From: an uncultured Veillonella sp.
GTDB lineage: Bacteria; Bacillota; Negativicutes; Veillonellales; Veillonellaceae
NCBI GenBank assembly: GCA_900757715.1
Contig: CAAEOZ010000053.1
Span: 1 to 19,819, forward strand
Direction: 5' to 3'
DNA length: 19,819 bases
The position numbers were made by a program, and so were the translations under genes. Shown piece after piece: positions 7,067-14,687 of the stretch. Numbering within the stretch: the stretch's first letter is position 1; the number at the start of each line of letters is the position of its first letter. The notes beneath the pieces are model-generated. The model made no database searches, was not told the DNA's origin, and saw only the letters and a list, made by a program, of their open reading frames with translations.

Positions 7067-7954
7067 TTATTTAATTTTATCCTCTATAACCTTGCCCTCT
7101 CTTAATGGACCACTCTGTTCTTTAAGACGCGCCAACATGACAGAGGATATAAACATAGCAATACCAGCTCCTATTGTTGCTATGGATAAGCTTTCACCAA
7201 AGATTAAGAACCCATAGAAGGAACTAATAAATACGCCAACGTATTGCAAGAATTGAGCCACTACAGCATTGGTCGTAACAAAGGCGCCAGTCAAGAAAAA
7301 CTGAGCCACTACACTAATACCACCGATAGCGAAGATAATGAGCCAATCTGTACCTTGAGGCATAACGAGCTCATCTGTAGTAACCAAGCCCGCAATCATG
7401 CCAGTAATCATGAAATAGGCCATGATTTCAAAATTACTATGTTTTCCGCGTTTACTAATAGTTCGTATCGTCGTATAAGCCGCTGCAGCTAAAGCAGCAC
7501 CTAAAATTGCTACCAATGCATACCAAGAAAATGATTCATAACTAAAAGGATTTACCATTACTAAGACAGCAATCAAAATGACTCCAAGCCATTTGCCAGC
7601 CCCTTTAGGTATCGATTCCTTCAGAAACAGAGCACTAAAGATAAAAACAAATATTCCTGTCGTCTGAAATAGAATTGTTGCATCAGATAATTTTATGTGT
7701 ACCAATGCTATGAAATTACATACCATACCAAAACCGCCGTATAAGCCACGCATGACGAGGAGCCCCCGATTCTCTTTTGAAAATCGGATGCCCTTCACAT
7801 ACATGATAATGAGCACCGCAACAGTTCCAAAGAACCCACGGGCAAAAGCGATCTCCCCAGGTGGAATATTAGTACCCAACAATTTTACGAATACATTCAT
7901 CGTACTAAATAAAAATGCGGATAACAATGCATATATAAGGCCCTTTTTAGCCAT
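7067..7954 (-). CDS. EamA-family (DMT) membrane transporter
   Basis: A 295-aa inner-membrane protein of the drug/metabolite transporter superfamily. About ten hydrophobic segments are arranged as two EamA repeats, roughly residues 5-135 and 147-280. Typical features seen: the first helix with GLIYALLSAFLFSTMNVFVK, a SDATILFQTTGIFVFIFSALFLKE-type segment closing the first repeat, and GESLSIATIGAGIAMF in the second. The charged C-terminus (after about 280) is cytoplasmic. Members export amino acids, metabolites or drugs; the substrate cannot be told here. AGGAGGGG lies a few bases before the ATG. It is transcribed alone, with a terminator at 6993-7025. A second small hairpin (7035-7057) lies between the stop and that terminator. 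Confidence 0.9.
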   Translation of the reverse strand: MAKKGLIYALLSAFLFSTMNVFVKLLGTNIPPGEIAFARGFFGTVAVLIIMYVKGIRFSKENRGLLVMRGLYGGFGMVCNFIALVHIKLSDATILFQTTGIFVFIFSALFLKESIPKGAGKWLGVILIAVLVMVNPFSYESFSWYALVAILGAALAAAAYTTIRTISKRGKHSNFEIMAYFMITGMIAGLVTTDELVMPQGTDWLIIFAIGGISVVAQFFLTGAFVTTNAVVAQFLQYVGVFISSFYGFLIFGESLSIATIGAGIAMFISSVMLARLKEQSGPLREGKVIEDKIK

Positions 7955-8045
7955 AGCCCCTCCTATAATTATATTTCTCTATATAATTATAACCCCAGAT
8001 TTCTATAAATAATGGATACATCAATAAATACTAACAAAATTTCAT

Positions 8046-8057
8046 ATCATATATGAT
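8046..8057. promoter_or_regulatory. Perfect 12-bp palindrome upstream of the EamA gene
   Basis: ATCATATATGAT is an exact palindrome about 90 bases before the EamA start, in the 211-base gap between thrC and EamA. It could be an operator, but in such AT-rich DNA it may be chance. A weak TTGTTA-17-CATTAT promoter lies downstream of it. Confidence 0.25.
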
Positions 8058-8133
8058 GAATGTAAATTTAATGAAAAAATGAATTTAGTTAGTTAATCAA
8101 TAAAAATGATTACTCAATAAAAAACATATAGAT

Positions 8134-8161
8134 ATGCCGCCTTTCTAATGAAAGGCGGCAT
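8134..8161 (-). terminator. Intrinsic terminator after thrC
   Basis: A perfect 12-bp GC-rich stem (ATGCCGCCTTTC / GAAAGGCGGCAT) with a four-base loop, immediately after the thrC stop. The T-run on the minus strand comes about ten bases later. Confidence 0.85.
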
Positions 8162-8165
8162 TGTA

Positions 8166-9665
8166 TTATTTAGAGAATGTATCTACAAAGTCTAAGATTT
8201 CTTGTTTCATATTCTCTTTGTCGATTGCTTTTGTAAAGCGCAATGGTTTAGATTGCAACGCTTCCAATTGTTTAGGGAAGGCCACTCCCGTTACAGCAGA
8301 AATATTATCTAAGCTTTCATAAGGAGTCTCACCCACCTTGATATCTAATGCCTCACAGATTGGTGTAGGGAATTTAAATGGATGTGCTGTAGATGCAATC
8401 ACTGTATGACGAGCACCATCTTCAGGATGCTTCTCCAACTCCTTCATATACGCCCCCATAGCAACCGCTGTATGAGGATCCATTACATAACCATAAGAAT
8501 TGTATACTTGTTGAATGATTGCTTTTGTTTCTTCATCACTAACGTAAGCGCCAGCAAAATTAGCTTTAACACGTTTGAACTCTTCTTCGTTAACAGTCAA
8601 TTTACCAGTAGCCTTAAGATCTTTCATCCAACCTGCTGTACGTTCACTATCTTCACCAGAAATATAGTACAAAAAGCGTTCAAAGTTAGAGGATTCAAGA
8701 ATATCCATAGACGGAGAAATCGTCGTATAGAACGGACGATTCATATCGTATGTACCATTTTCAAAGAAATCAGTAAGTACGTTATTTTGATTAGATGCAC
8801 AAATCAATTTGCCAATAGGAATCCCCATTTTCTTAGCATAGTAAGCAGCCAAGATATTACCGAAGTTACCTGTTGGAACAACTACGTTAAAAGCTTCGTC
8901 TTCATGGATAGCACCTTGTGCTACGAGCTCAGCATAGGCATTTACATAGTACACTACTTGCGGTGCCAAACGGCCGATATTGATGGAGTTCGCACTGGAG
9001 AACATAACACCTTTTTCAGCTACAGCTTCTGCCGTTTCTTTATCTACAAATAAACGTTTCAAGAATTGTTGCGCATCGTCGAAGTTGCCATGAATAGCCG
9101 TAACATTAACATTTTCTCCTTCTTGCTTTTGCATTTGCTCAGCTTGCATAGGACTAACGCCATCAGTTGGGTAGAATACCTGAATATGAGTACCAGGTAC
9201 ATCTTTAAAGCCTTCAAGAGCCGCTTTACCAGTATCACCAGAAGTAGCCGTTAAGATAAGAACCTCTTTTTTCTCACCTTCCGCCTCTTTAGCTGCCACT
9301 AACAGATATGGGAATAAGGACAAGGCCATATCTTTGAAAGCTTGTGTGCGGCCATGGAATAGTTCCAATACGGAAACCTTTTCCAATAAAGAGTGTAATG
9401 GTGCAATATCGCGGGTGCTGAAATTAGCATCGCAGTAAGCAGAATTAATCATTTCATTCAAATGAACCTCAGAGAAGCATGGAAACAACTTCGTTAAAAC
9501 AACGGCTGCTACCTCTTGATAGTTTTTATCTTTTACATCATTGTAAGTTAAGCAGTTTGTAGGAAACAAAGATGGTACATATAGGCCACCGTCTTCTGCC
9601 AAACCGTGCAACAATGCATATGTTTCATTTACCGCAACGGTACCTCGAGTGCTAGTATAATTCAT
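8166..9665 (-). CDS. thrC: Threonine synthase
   Basis: PLP enzyme converting O-phospho-L-homoserine to L-threonine, last step of threonine synthesis, in the cytosol. The 499-aa length fits the longer threonine synthase group (yeast/E. coli type with an N-terminal domain). Seen: N-terminal YTSTRG, HGRTQAFKDMAL with the PLP-binding Lys111, TSGDTG (141-146), and the phosphate-binding PTGNFGNILAAYYAKKMG stretch. Start: an in-frame ATG at 9677 exists, but GAGG six bases before the ATG at 9665 and the family N-terminus favour 9665. It is a single gene with its own extended -10 promoter and terminator; hom and thrB are not adjacent. Confidence 0.96.
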   Translation of the reverse strand: MNYTSTRGTVAVNETYALLHGLAEDGGLYVPSLFPTNCLTYNDVKDKNYQEVAAVVLTKLFPCFSEVHLNEMINSAYCDANFSTRDIAPLHSLLEKVSVLELFHGRTQAFKDMALSLFPYLLVAAKEAEGEKKEVLILTATSGDTGKAALEGFKDVPGTHIQVFYPTDGVSPMQAEQMQKQEGENVNVTAIHGNFDDAQQFLKRLFVDKETAEAVAEKGVMFSSANSINIGRLAPQVVYYVNAYAELVAQGAIHEDEAFNVVVPTGNFGNILAAYYAKKMGIPIGKLICASNQNNVLTDFFENGTYDMNRPFYTTISPSMDILESSNFERFLYYISGEDSERTAGWMKDLKATGKLTVNEEEFKRVKANFAGAYVSDEETKAIIQQVYNSYGYVMDPHTAVAMGAYMKELEKHPEDGARHTVIASTAHPFKFPTPICEALDIKVGETPYESLDNISAVTGVAFPKQLEALQSKPLRFTKAIDKENMKQEILDFVDTFSK

Positions 9666-9715
9666 GGAATACCTCATTCATAACTACAATGGATTTTTAC
9701 GAGTTTAATAGAATC

Positions 9716-9724
9716 ATTATAGCA
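9716..9724 (-). promoter_or_regulatory. Extended -10 promoter of thrC
   Basis: The minus strand reads TGCTATAAT, a perfect extended -10 element, about 50 bases before the thrC start. Its -35 region falls inside the terminator of the preceding DyP gene and has no good TTGACA match, as is normal for extended -10 promoters. Confidence 0.65.
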
Positions 9725-9725
9725 T

Positions 9726-9749
9726 AAAAGCGCCCTAAAAGGGGCGCTT
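9726..9749 (-). terminator. Intrinsic terminator after the DyP peroxidase gene
   Basis: Eight-bp GC-rich stem (AAGCGCCC / GGGCGCTT), six-base loop, followed by T residues on the minus strand. It lies about 100 bases past the stop and abuts the thrC promoter. Confidence 0.8.
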
Positions 9750-9852
9750 CTATAGAATAATATATTATTTTAGATTTAACGAATCTAATTAACCTGTTAT
9801 TCGACCTATTTTAGGAATATTAAAGTTGGCAATACCTATAAGTTCAAATCGA

Positions 9853-10794
9853 TTATAGTTCACCTTCTGCTATCGCATCTAATGTATCAAGGGATGGAAT
9901 GAAGAACAACATGCCTGTAATCGGTTTAGAATAGTCTAACAACTTATCATTTTGAGTAAACATATTAGTAAGCATTGTTTTCGTTACATCCCAGTAACGA
10001 GCATAACCAATAAAGTATGTACCACGTACACCTTGGCCTGGTTGTGCAAACGGCACATTCATACGAACGATTTTGTGTTCTTCATCATCACGATTATCTT
10101 GAGCCACTACATTGTGAGCTGCCGGATCTTTTTCATCATCCTCTAATTCAATATCGCTAAATTTACGACGACCAATGAATTTTTCTTGCATTTCTGTAGG
10201 AAGTGCACGCCATGCATCAAGATCATGTTCATATTTTTGAGCAAATGCATAAGAGCCGTTAGTGAATTCAGGATCTTCATCACCAATAACGCCCCACTCT
10301 ACAGCCTCTTGCCCAACAGGGTTTTCCGTACCATCAACAAAATCAATAATCGCACGACCTTGTTCGTAGTGGAAGCCATGAGTTTCATCTACCACAGATG
10401 TAATAGGACGTAAGAACTCCATAATTTGATCCACTACAGTATAAGTAACAGATTCATCATTGGAGCGAACATGCAAGAATAAATCAGCTGCAACAGCTGG
10501 TACGTCTTGTTTATCACCTTTTATGCCTTGAAAATCTTCTAACTCTTTTGGTACCGGTGCATTAGGGAACAAATAACCCCAGGCTTTACGGCTAAAGCCA
10601 AAAGCAATGCCCAATCCTTCACCATTAGCACGAATACTAACAGAACGTTTAATGGCTTGAATACGATCTGCCATATCTTGAATCACTTCAAGTTCTGCCT
10701 CAGGATCTTTACGATTTAATAACAAAGTAGTGAAGTTGACACTTTGGCCAGCATCTTTATACACATCTTGTGTTCTAGAAACATCTACTGCCAT
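9853..10794 (-). CDS. Dyp-type heme peroxidase (YfeX-like)
   Basis: A 313-aa heme peroxidase; it would use H2O2 to oxidise an unknown substrate. There is no signal peptide or Tat motif, so it is cytosolic. Seen: the DyP core motif FVDGTENP with catalytic Asp154, a probable proximal heme ligand His227 in DPAAHNVV, and the distal Arg244 in KIVRMNVPF, all placed as in E. coli YfeX. The usual GxxDG motif reads DFVDG here, so the first Gly is Asp151. An acidic stretch (about 213-224) precedes the heme His. AGGAGG is well spaced before the ATG. Oxidative stress protection suits an obligate anaerobe. YfeX-like proteins have also been discussed in heme chemistry. It is a single gene; no EfeUO iron transporter is nearby. 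Confidence 0.93.
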   Translation of the reverse strand: MAVDVSRTQDVYKDAGQSVNFTTLLLNRKDPEAELEVIQDMADRIQAIKRSVSIRANGEGLGIAFGFSRKAWGYLFPNAPVPKELEDFQGIKGDKQDVPAVAADLFLHVRSNDESVTYTVVDQIMEFLRPITSVVDETHGFHYEQGRAIIDFVDGTENPVGQEAVEWGVIGDEDPEFTNGSYAFAQKYEHDLDAWRALPTEMQEKFIGRRKFSDIELEDDEKDPAAHNVVAQDNRDDEEHKIVRMNVPFAQPGQGVRGTYFIGYARYWDVTKTMLTNMFTQNDKLLDYSKPITGMLFFIPSLDTLDAIAEGEL

Positions 10795-11037
10795 TTGGTA
10801 CCTCCTAATGAGAAAAACTATTATACAACCATCATAAGCTATTATAATTTTACTGTCTATAAAATATATTATATTGTATCAATGTCGTATTCTATTAATG
10901 TCAAAATTCATAAACTTAATTATAGCAATGACTACTCATTTAGGAAAAGATAAGATTAAACCACAACGTATATTAACCATGTAAATAAATATGTAAAGTC
11001 TAAAAAGATATATAAAAGGTAAATAAAAATTATTTAC

Positions 11038-11070
11038 AAAAAAAGAACTCACACCAAATGTGAGTTCTTT
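11038..11070 (-). terminator. Intrinsic terminator after tRNA-Lys
   Basis: A perfect 12-bp stem (AAAGAACTCACA / TGTGAGTTCTTT) with a five-base loop, followed by an unbroken T run on the minus strand, five bases past the CCA end of the tRNA. Confidence 0.95.
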
Positions 11071-11074
11071 ACTC

Positions 11075-11150
11075 TGGTGGACCACCAGGGGTTCGAACCC
11101 TGGACACCCTGATTAAGAGTCAGGTGCTCTGCCAGCTGAGCTAGTGGTCC
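11075..11150 (-). tRNA. tRNA-Lys (anticodon CTT)
   Basis: A 76-base tRNA with CCA encoded. The seven-bp acceptor stem GGACCAC/GTGGTCC, the D-arm with AGCTCAGCTGGC-type loop, the anticodon loop CTCTTAA with anticodon CTT between CCTGA/TCAGG, and the T-loop GGTTCGAACCC are all present. CTT reads the AAG codon, so this is the minor lysine isoacceptor. It has its own promoter and terminator. Confidence 0.98.
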
Positions 11151-11162
11151 ATGACATGACTA

Positions 11163-11191
11163 ATTATATGCCTATTTTATAGGAATGTAAA
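11163..11191 (-). promoter_or_regulatory. Promoter of tRNA-Lys
   Basis: The minus strand shows TTTACA (11191-11186), a 17-base spacer and a perfect TATAAT (11168-11163). The -10 ends twelve bases before the mature 5' end, leaving a very short 5' leader for RNase P. Confidence 0.85.
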
Positions 11192-11217
11192 GAATATTTA
11201 TTACACTCCTATAAAAT
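11174..11217 (-). terminator. Long hairpin after the MOSC-moaA operon
   Basis: Minus-strand RNA pairs ATTTTATAGGA-G-TGTAA with TTACA-T-TCCTATAAAAT, a 17-bp stem with one G-U pair and a ten-base loop. It lies 17 bases after the stop of the 100-aa gene. There is no T run after it, so it may stop transcription poorly or protect the 3' end. Its right arm contains the tRNA-Lys -35 box. Confidence 0.6.
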
Positions 11218-11233
11218 ATCAACATTAATATTA

Positions 11234-11536
11234 TTAATATTGTAATACCCAATTTTTCATAATATTACAGGCCTCTGTAGGGAGCAAATCACTAGTCCCG
11301 ACGCAATCTTCACCACTATATAGTTGAAGCACACTATGAGTGCGGCTTACTTCTTTAACAATAATATCCGTTAAGTTAGACTTAGGAACACTAAACTGTA
11401 AACCATAACGACCAAAATAAGTAAATAGGGTTTCTTGTGTATTATACTCTATATGGACTTGAAGCATCTTTCCGCCCGGCCAGCATGATTCAATATTTTC
11501 CTTTGATCTTGGTTTTAAAAAATCAAAAAATCCCAT
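11234..11536 (-). CDS. Small protein of unknown function, coupled to moaA
   Basis: A 100-aa protein that I do not recognise. It has no signal peptide or membrane segment, and begins MGFFDFLKP. A beta-rich middle (LQVHIEYNTQETLFTYFGRY, about 25-44) is followed by a short helical end (about 88-99). It has three Cys (18, 77, 89) without a metal-site pattern. Its ATG follows the moaA TAG by one base, and its GGAGGG ribosome site lies inside the last moaA codons, so translation is coupled to moaA. The third place in a MOSC-moaA operon suggests a link to molybdenum cofactor or sulfur chemistry, but this rests only on position. Confidence 0.8.
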   Translation of the reverse strand: MGFFDFLKPRSKENIESCWPGGKMLQVHIEYNTQETLFTYFGRYGLQFSVPKSNLTDIIVKEVSRTHSVLQLYSGEDCVGTSDLLPTEACNIMKNWVLQY

Positions 11537-11537
11537 A

Positions 11538-12503
11538 CTACCCTCCGATTCGCCACATTGGTCGCTCTGGTTGCTCCATACCTATACCATCATGTCGTTC
11601 TTGTTTTCGTTGCAAAGCACGTTCAATGTGCTTGGCTAAAGCCTCTTCTGAGGCACCATTGCGCACGAGCGATACAAGGTCAGCCTCATCATCTCGCAAC
11701 AAGCATAATCGCATTTGACCATCAGATGTAAGACGTACACGATTGCAGGTATCACAATAACTATGAGACATAGAGAATATAAAGCCCACGGCCTTACCAC
11801 CAGGCAGTGCCAAATATGTAGCTGGTCCAAAGCCATAAACAGAATGAACCTCTGTGAGAGATCCGCCACAAACACGTTCTAATTGAGCCTTCCATTCATC
11901 AAAGGTAGGGCCATGGAATGCGTCACCTTGAAACGGCATGTATTCAATGAACCGCCATACAACAGGCCATTTCTCTACATACTGCAACAAAGCCTTAACT
12001 TCATCATCTGACCAATAACGAGATAAAACGGTATTAATCTTAACGGATTTAAAGTTAGCATTAATAGCGCTACGTATACCCTCGAGAACAGACTCCAACT
12101 GCCCCTCTTTACCTACACAGGTAGCAAAAGCTTCGGTTTCAAGGGAATCCAAGCTAATATTCACCCGATTTAAGCCAAGTTTTTTCAACCGTTGCGCTCG
12201 AGAGGCTAATAAACTACCATTGGTAGTCATAGAGATATCTTCAAACCAACCTGATTCTTTGATACGACTTAGTAGCTCTTCAATATGAGGATAGAGTAAT
12301 GGCTCACCACCTGTGAGGCGTACTGCTTTCACACCAATATGATGGAAAGCTCCTAATATTTTCATCCACTCATCAACAGACAATAGTTGTGTTTGACTTT
12401 GAGGCGTAATTTCTGCAGGTCGGCAATAGGGACAACAAAAATTACACGCATCTGTCAGAGACAGACGTACATATTCAATTGTACGGCCCCATGCGTCTTT
12501 CAT
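11538..12503 (-). CDS. moaA: GTP 3',8-cyclase (MoaA)
   Basis: Radical SAM enzyme that starts molybdenum cofactor synthesis by converting GTP to 3',8-cyclo-GTP. The 321-aa product has the radical SAM cluster C20-x3-C24-x2-C27, TGGEPLL (64-70) for SAM binding, and the second 4Fe-4S site C250-x2-C253-x13-C267 in the C-terminal half. It ends in the Gly-Gly tail (GG at 320-321) known to be needed for catalysis in MoaA. All key residues are present. GAGG lies six bases before the ATG. It sits 26 bases after the MOSC gene and is coupled to the small gene downstream. No moaC, moaE, moeA or mobA is in the window, so the rest of the pathway must lie elsewhere. Confidence 0.95.
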   Translation of the reverse strand: MKDAWGRTIEYVRLSLTDACNFCCPYCRPAEITPQSQTQLLSVDEWMKILGAFHHIGVKAVRLTGGEPLLYPHIEELLSRIKESGWFEDISMTTNGSLLASRAQRLKKLGLNRVNISLDSLETEAFATCVGKEGQLESVLEGIRSAINANFKSVKINTVLSRYWSDDEVKALLQYVEKWPVVWRFIEYMPFQGDAFHGPTFDEWKAQLERVCGGSLTEVHSVYGFGPATYLALPGGKAVGFIFSMSHSYCDTCNRVRLTSDGQMRLCLLRDDEADLVSLVRNGASEEALAKHIERALQRKQERHDGIGMEQPERPMWRIGG

Positions 12504-12529
12504 AACACACCTCGTTTACCAATTCAAAA

Positions 12530-12970
12530 TTATTTAATAATAGATACTTCATCACCTACGCGAATCGTACCGTTTTTAAGAACCTTACCAAAGATACCTT
12601 GTGTAGGCATAATGCAAGAACCAACTTGTTTCATGATTTCGCAACCATGATGGCATTCCTTGCCAATTTGAGTAATTTCAAGAATAACATCAGCCCCTAC
12701 TTGTAAGTGAGTCCCTACAGCTAATTCATAAAGAACCATACCTTCTACTGTAATGTTTTCAGCAAAATCACCAGGTTTTACATCTGCCCCTTGTGCCCGC
12801 ATATGTTCAATACTCGCAATGCCAAGCAAGCTGATTTGGCGGTGCCAATTGCCTGCATGTGCATCGCCTTCCATCCCATGATCTACAATGAGATTGGCGG
12901 ATTCAATATTATGTTTTTTTTGCCCTTTTTTCTCACTAATGGAGATAGCAATAATCTTTCCGTCTGCCAC
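12530..12970 (-). CDS. MOSC domain protein
   Basis: A 146-aa stand-alone MOSC domain, about the usual minimum size. MOSC (molybdenum cofactor sulfurase C-terminal) domains bind Moco or handle sulfur for metal-sulfur clusters. Seen: the motif GMEGDAHAGNWHRQISLL (32-49), PGDFAENITVEG (66-77), and the conserved Cys region GKECHHGCEIMKQ with C106 and C110, plus C119 in SCIMPTQGIF. The start codon is GTG, preceded by a G-rich stretch (GGGAAGGGG) rather than a classical site. It heads the MOSC-moaA-unknown operon, matching the common pairing of short MOSC proteins with Moco genes in anaerobes. A role in Moco delivery or sulfuration is likely but not shown. Confidence 0.92.
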   Translation of the reverse strand: MADGKIIAISISEKKGQKKHNIESANLIVDHGMEGDAHAGNWHRQISLLGIASIEHMRAQGADVKPGDFAENITVEGMVLYELAVGTHLQVGADVILEITQIGKECHHGCEIMKQVGSCIMPTQGIFGKVLKNGTIRVGDEVSIIK

Positions 12971-13095
12971 GTGCCCCTTCCCTTCTTATGGGAACATTCC
13001 ATATACATAACTTTTTATAAACACTTAATTGTAAATACAGACTAGTATTCCTATTTTATGAAAGTATCACAAAACAGTTCTACAATTATCTATAT

Positions 13096-13104
13096 ATTAT
13101 AGCA
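13096..13104 (-). promoter_or_regulatory. Extended -10 promoter candidate for the MOSC-moaA operon
   Basis: TGCTATAAT on the minus strand, about 125 bases before the GTG start. The -35 region is poor. The leader it would give is AT-rich, and I see no Moco-riboswitch-like fold in it. Confidence 0.45.
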
Positions 13105-13140
13105 TAGTATTCATACATTTTCCCTGTGAATTTAATCACT

Positions 13141-13173
13141 AAAAAGAACTCTATTCTATAGGAATAGAGTTCT
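13141..13173 (-). terminator. Intrinsic terminator after the NCS2 permease
   Basis: A perfect 12-bp stem (AGAACTCTATTC / GAATAGAGTTCT), five-base loop, then T residues on the minus strand, 12 bases past the stop codon. Confidence 0.9.
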
Positions 13174-13185
13174 CGTATGTATTAT

Positions 13186-14514
13186 TTAGCGACGACCCAT
13201 TTCTTGAATTTCATCACCATGATTAACACCATTGAGTAATAAGTTAAGCAAGATTGCCGTAATACTACCAAAAGTAATGCCAGATTTTAAAATAATTTGT
13301 GCCCAATCAGGGAAATTAGCATAAAAGTTTGGTGCCGCAATGGGAATCATAGCCACTCCAATGCTAATGGCAACAAGCATTAAGTTATGATTACCATCAA
13401 AACTAACCTTACCAAGAGAGCGAATACCGCTAGCAACAATCATGCCAAACATAGCAATGCCAGCACCACCGAGTACTGCATTAGGAATACTAGCAACAAT
13501 AGCGGCTAACTTAGGGAATAAACCTAACAAAATTAAGATTACTCCAGATGCAGCTACTACAAAGCGACTTTTAACACCTGTAACCGCAATAAGTCCTACA
13601 TTTTGAGCAAAGGCTGTATATGGAAAACTATTAAGAATTCCCCCTATTAAAGTAGAGATACCATCGGCACGAATAACAGAGGCTAATTCTTTTCGACCTA
13701 TTGGCTTATCCACAATTTCACCAATAGCAATACTATCACCTGTCGTCTCTACCATGACAACGAGCATGACGATAATCATAGATAATACAGAAGCCCAGTC
13801 AAAGGTTGGCAAACCAAAATAGAATGGTTCAATGAAAGCAACCCATTGAGATCGACCAACTTCATCAAAATTAGCAACACCCATTGCAAAGGCAATTGCT
13901 GTGCCTGCGATCAAGCCTATTAATACAGAAAGATTACTTAAGAAACCTTTAGCAAACTTGTATACAAAGACAACAATTAAGAACGTAAGAAATCCAAGTC
14001 CTATGTTCGTATAACTTCCAAATTCTGGATTTCCTACACCGCCCCCCATCCAATTAATGGCAACTGGCATCAAATTAATCCCAATAAGAGTAATTATTGT
14101 TCCCGTTACAACAGGGGGAAACAGTCGAATTAGACGGCTAAAGAATGGAGCTACTATAAAAGTAAATAGACCTGCTACAATAATGGCACCGTAAATGGCA
14201 GTCATACCATGCTGTGCCCCAATCATAGTCATAGGTCCGACAGATGCAAAGGTAACACCTTGAATCATAGGGATACGCCCACCTATATTACCAAAGCCTA
14301 ATGTTTGGATTAAGGTCGCAATGCCACAGGTAAACAAGTCGGCTGTAATAAGGCGAATCAAATCCTCTACCGGTAAATTCATCGCCTGTGCCACGATAAT
14401 CGGTACCGCAACAGCTCCAGCATACATGGCAAGTACATGCTGTAAACCAAAGGCAAAGAGCTGTGGTATGGGCAACATACTATCGACTGTATTTATTGGG
14501 TTCTGATCTGTCAT
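13186..14514 (-). CDS. NCS2-family purine/pyrimidine permease, probably xanthine or urate
   Basis: A 442-aa inner-membrane nucleobase:cation symporter-2 protein with about 12-14 hydrophobic segments. Seen: QHVLAMYAG at 25-33 with the family His26, the helix 8 motif ETTGDS with substrate-binding Glu256 and Asp260, and SFPYTAFAQNVGLIAVTGVKSR with Gln304-Asn305. The QHVLAMYAGAVAVP start and the ETTGD/AQNVG pair fit the xanthine/uric acid branch better than uracil UraA, where the first Thr region differs. Start: an in-frame ATG at 14550 is possible, but AGGAG five bases before the ATG at 14514 decides. It is a single gene with a PurBox-like motif inside its promoter, which supports a purine substrate. 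Confidence 0.9.
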   Translation of the reverse strand: MTDQNPINTVDSMLPIPQLFAFGLQHVLAMYAGAVAVPIIVAQAMNLPVEDLIRLITADLFTCGIATLIQTLGFGNIGGRIPMIQGVTFASVGPMTMIGAQHGMTAIYGAIIVAGLFTFIVAPFFSRLIRLFPPVVTGTIITLIGINLMPVAINWMGGGVGNPEFGSYTNIGLGFLTFLIVVFVYKFAKGFLSNLSVLIGLIAGTAIAFAMGVANFDEVGRSQWVAFIEPFYFGLPTFDWASVLSMIIVMLVVMVETTGDSIAIGEIVDKPIGRKELASVIRADGISTLIGGILNSFPYTAFAQNVGLIAVTGVKSRFVVAASGVILILLGLFPKLAAIVASIPNAVLGGAGIAMFGMIVASGIRSLGKVSFDGNHNLMLVAISIGVAMIPIAAPNFYANFPDWAQIILKSGITFGSITAILLNLLLNGVNHGDEIQEMGRR

Positions 14515-14552
14515 AGTGTCTCCTACATAAAACCTCGAAATATTACCCATTT

Positions 14553-14581
14553 ATTTTACACTATCGTTCGGATTATAACAA
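14553..14581 (-). promoter_or_regulatory. Promoter of the NCS2 permease, with PurBox-like operator
   Basis: Minus strand: TTGTTA (14581-14576), 17-base spacer, TAAAAT (14558-14553). The spacer contains AATCCGAACGAT, with CCGAAC at 14571-14566. This is close to the Bacillus/Lactococcus PurBox AWWWCCGAACWWT. A second CCGAAC, flanked as TTTTCCGAACATTTT, lies on the plus strand at 14640-14645. A purine repressor of the PurR type could therefore control the permease. Confidence 0.55.
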
Positions 14582-14585
14582 TAGA

Positions 14586-14632
14586 AAAAAGAGAACCCAT
14601 TATTTTTATATCATGTAACAGGTCCTCTTTTT
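14586..14632 (-). terminator. Probable terminator after fchA
   Basis: In minus-strand RNA AAAAAGAGGACC pairs with GGUUCUCUUUUU (12 bp, one G-U) across a 23-base loop, ending in a U run. The loop is long, but orientation and position, about 55 bases after the fchA stop, fit a terminator. Confidence 0.7.
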
Positions 14633-14687
14633 ATATTTTCCGAACATTTTATGTGTATTGGTACACATCATTCAGTCCAAAGTGTTT

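Noticed and set aside
10832..10847. PerR-box-like inverted repeat (TTATAAT-AG-CTTATGA on the minus strand) upstream of the DyP gene
   Set aside because: A true PerR box has a one-base centre and ATTATAA in the right half. Here the centre is two bases and two positions differ, in very AT-rich DNA.
10873..10904. TTGACA on the minus strand as a DyP promoter
   Set aside because: The -35 is perfect, but the only good -10 (TACAAT) is 20 bases away, outside the normal spacing, so I did not call it.
11019..11037. GTAAATAA/TTATTTAC inverted repeat downstream of tRNA-Lys
   Set aside because: A low-complexity AT stretch past the tRNA terminator; no gene or promoter seems to use it.
12971..13095. Possible Moco riboswitch in the leader of the MOSC-moaA operon
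   Set aside because: The leader is AT-rich and I could not find the GC-rich multi-stem fold expected of the Moco RNA motif. A covariance-model search would settle it.
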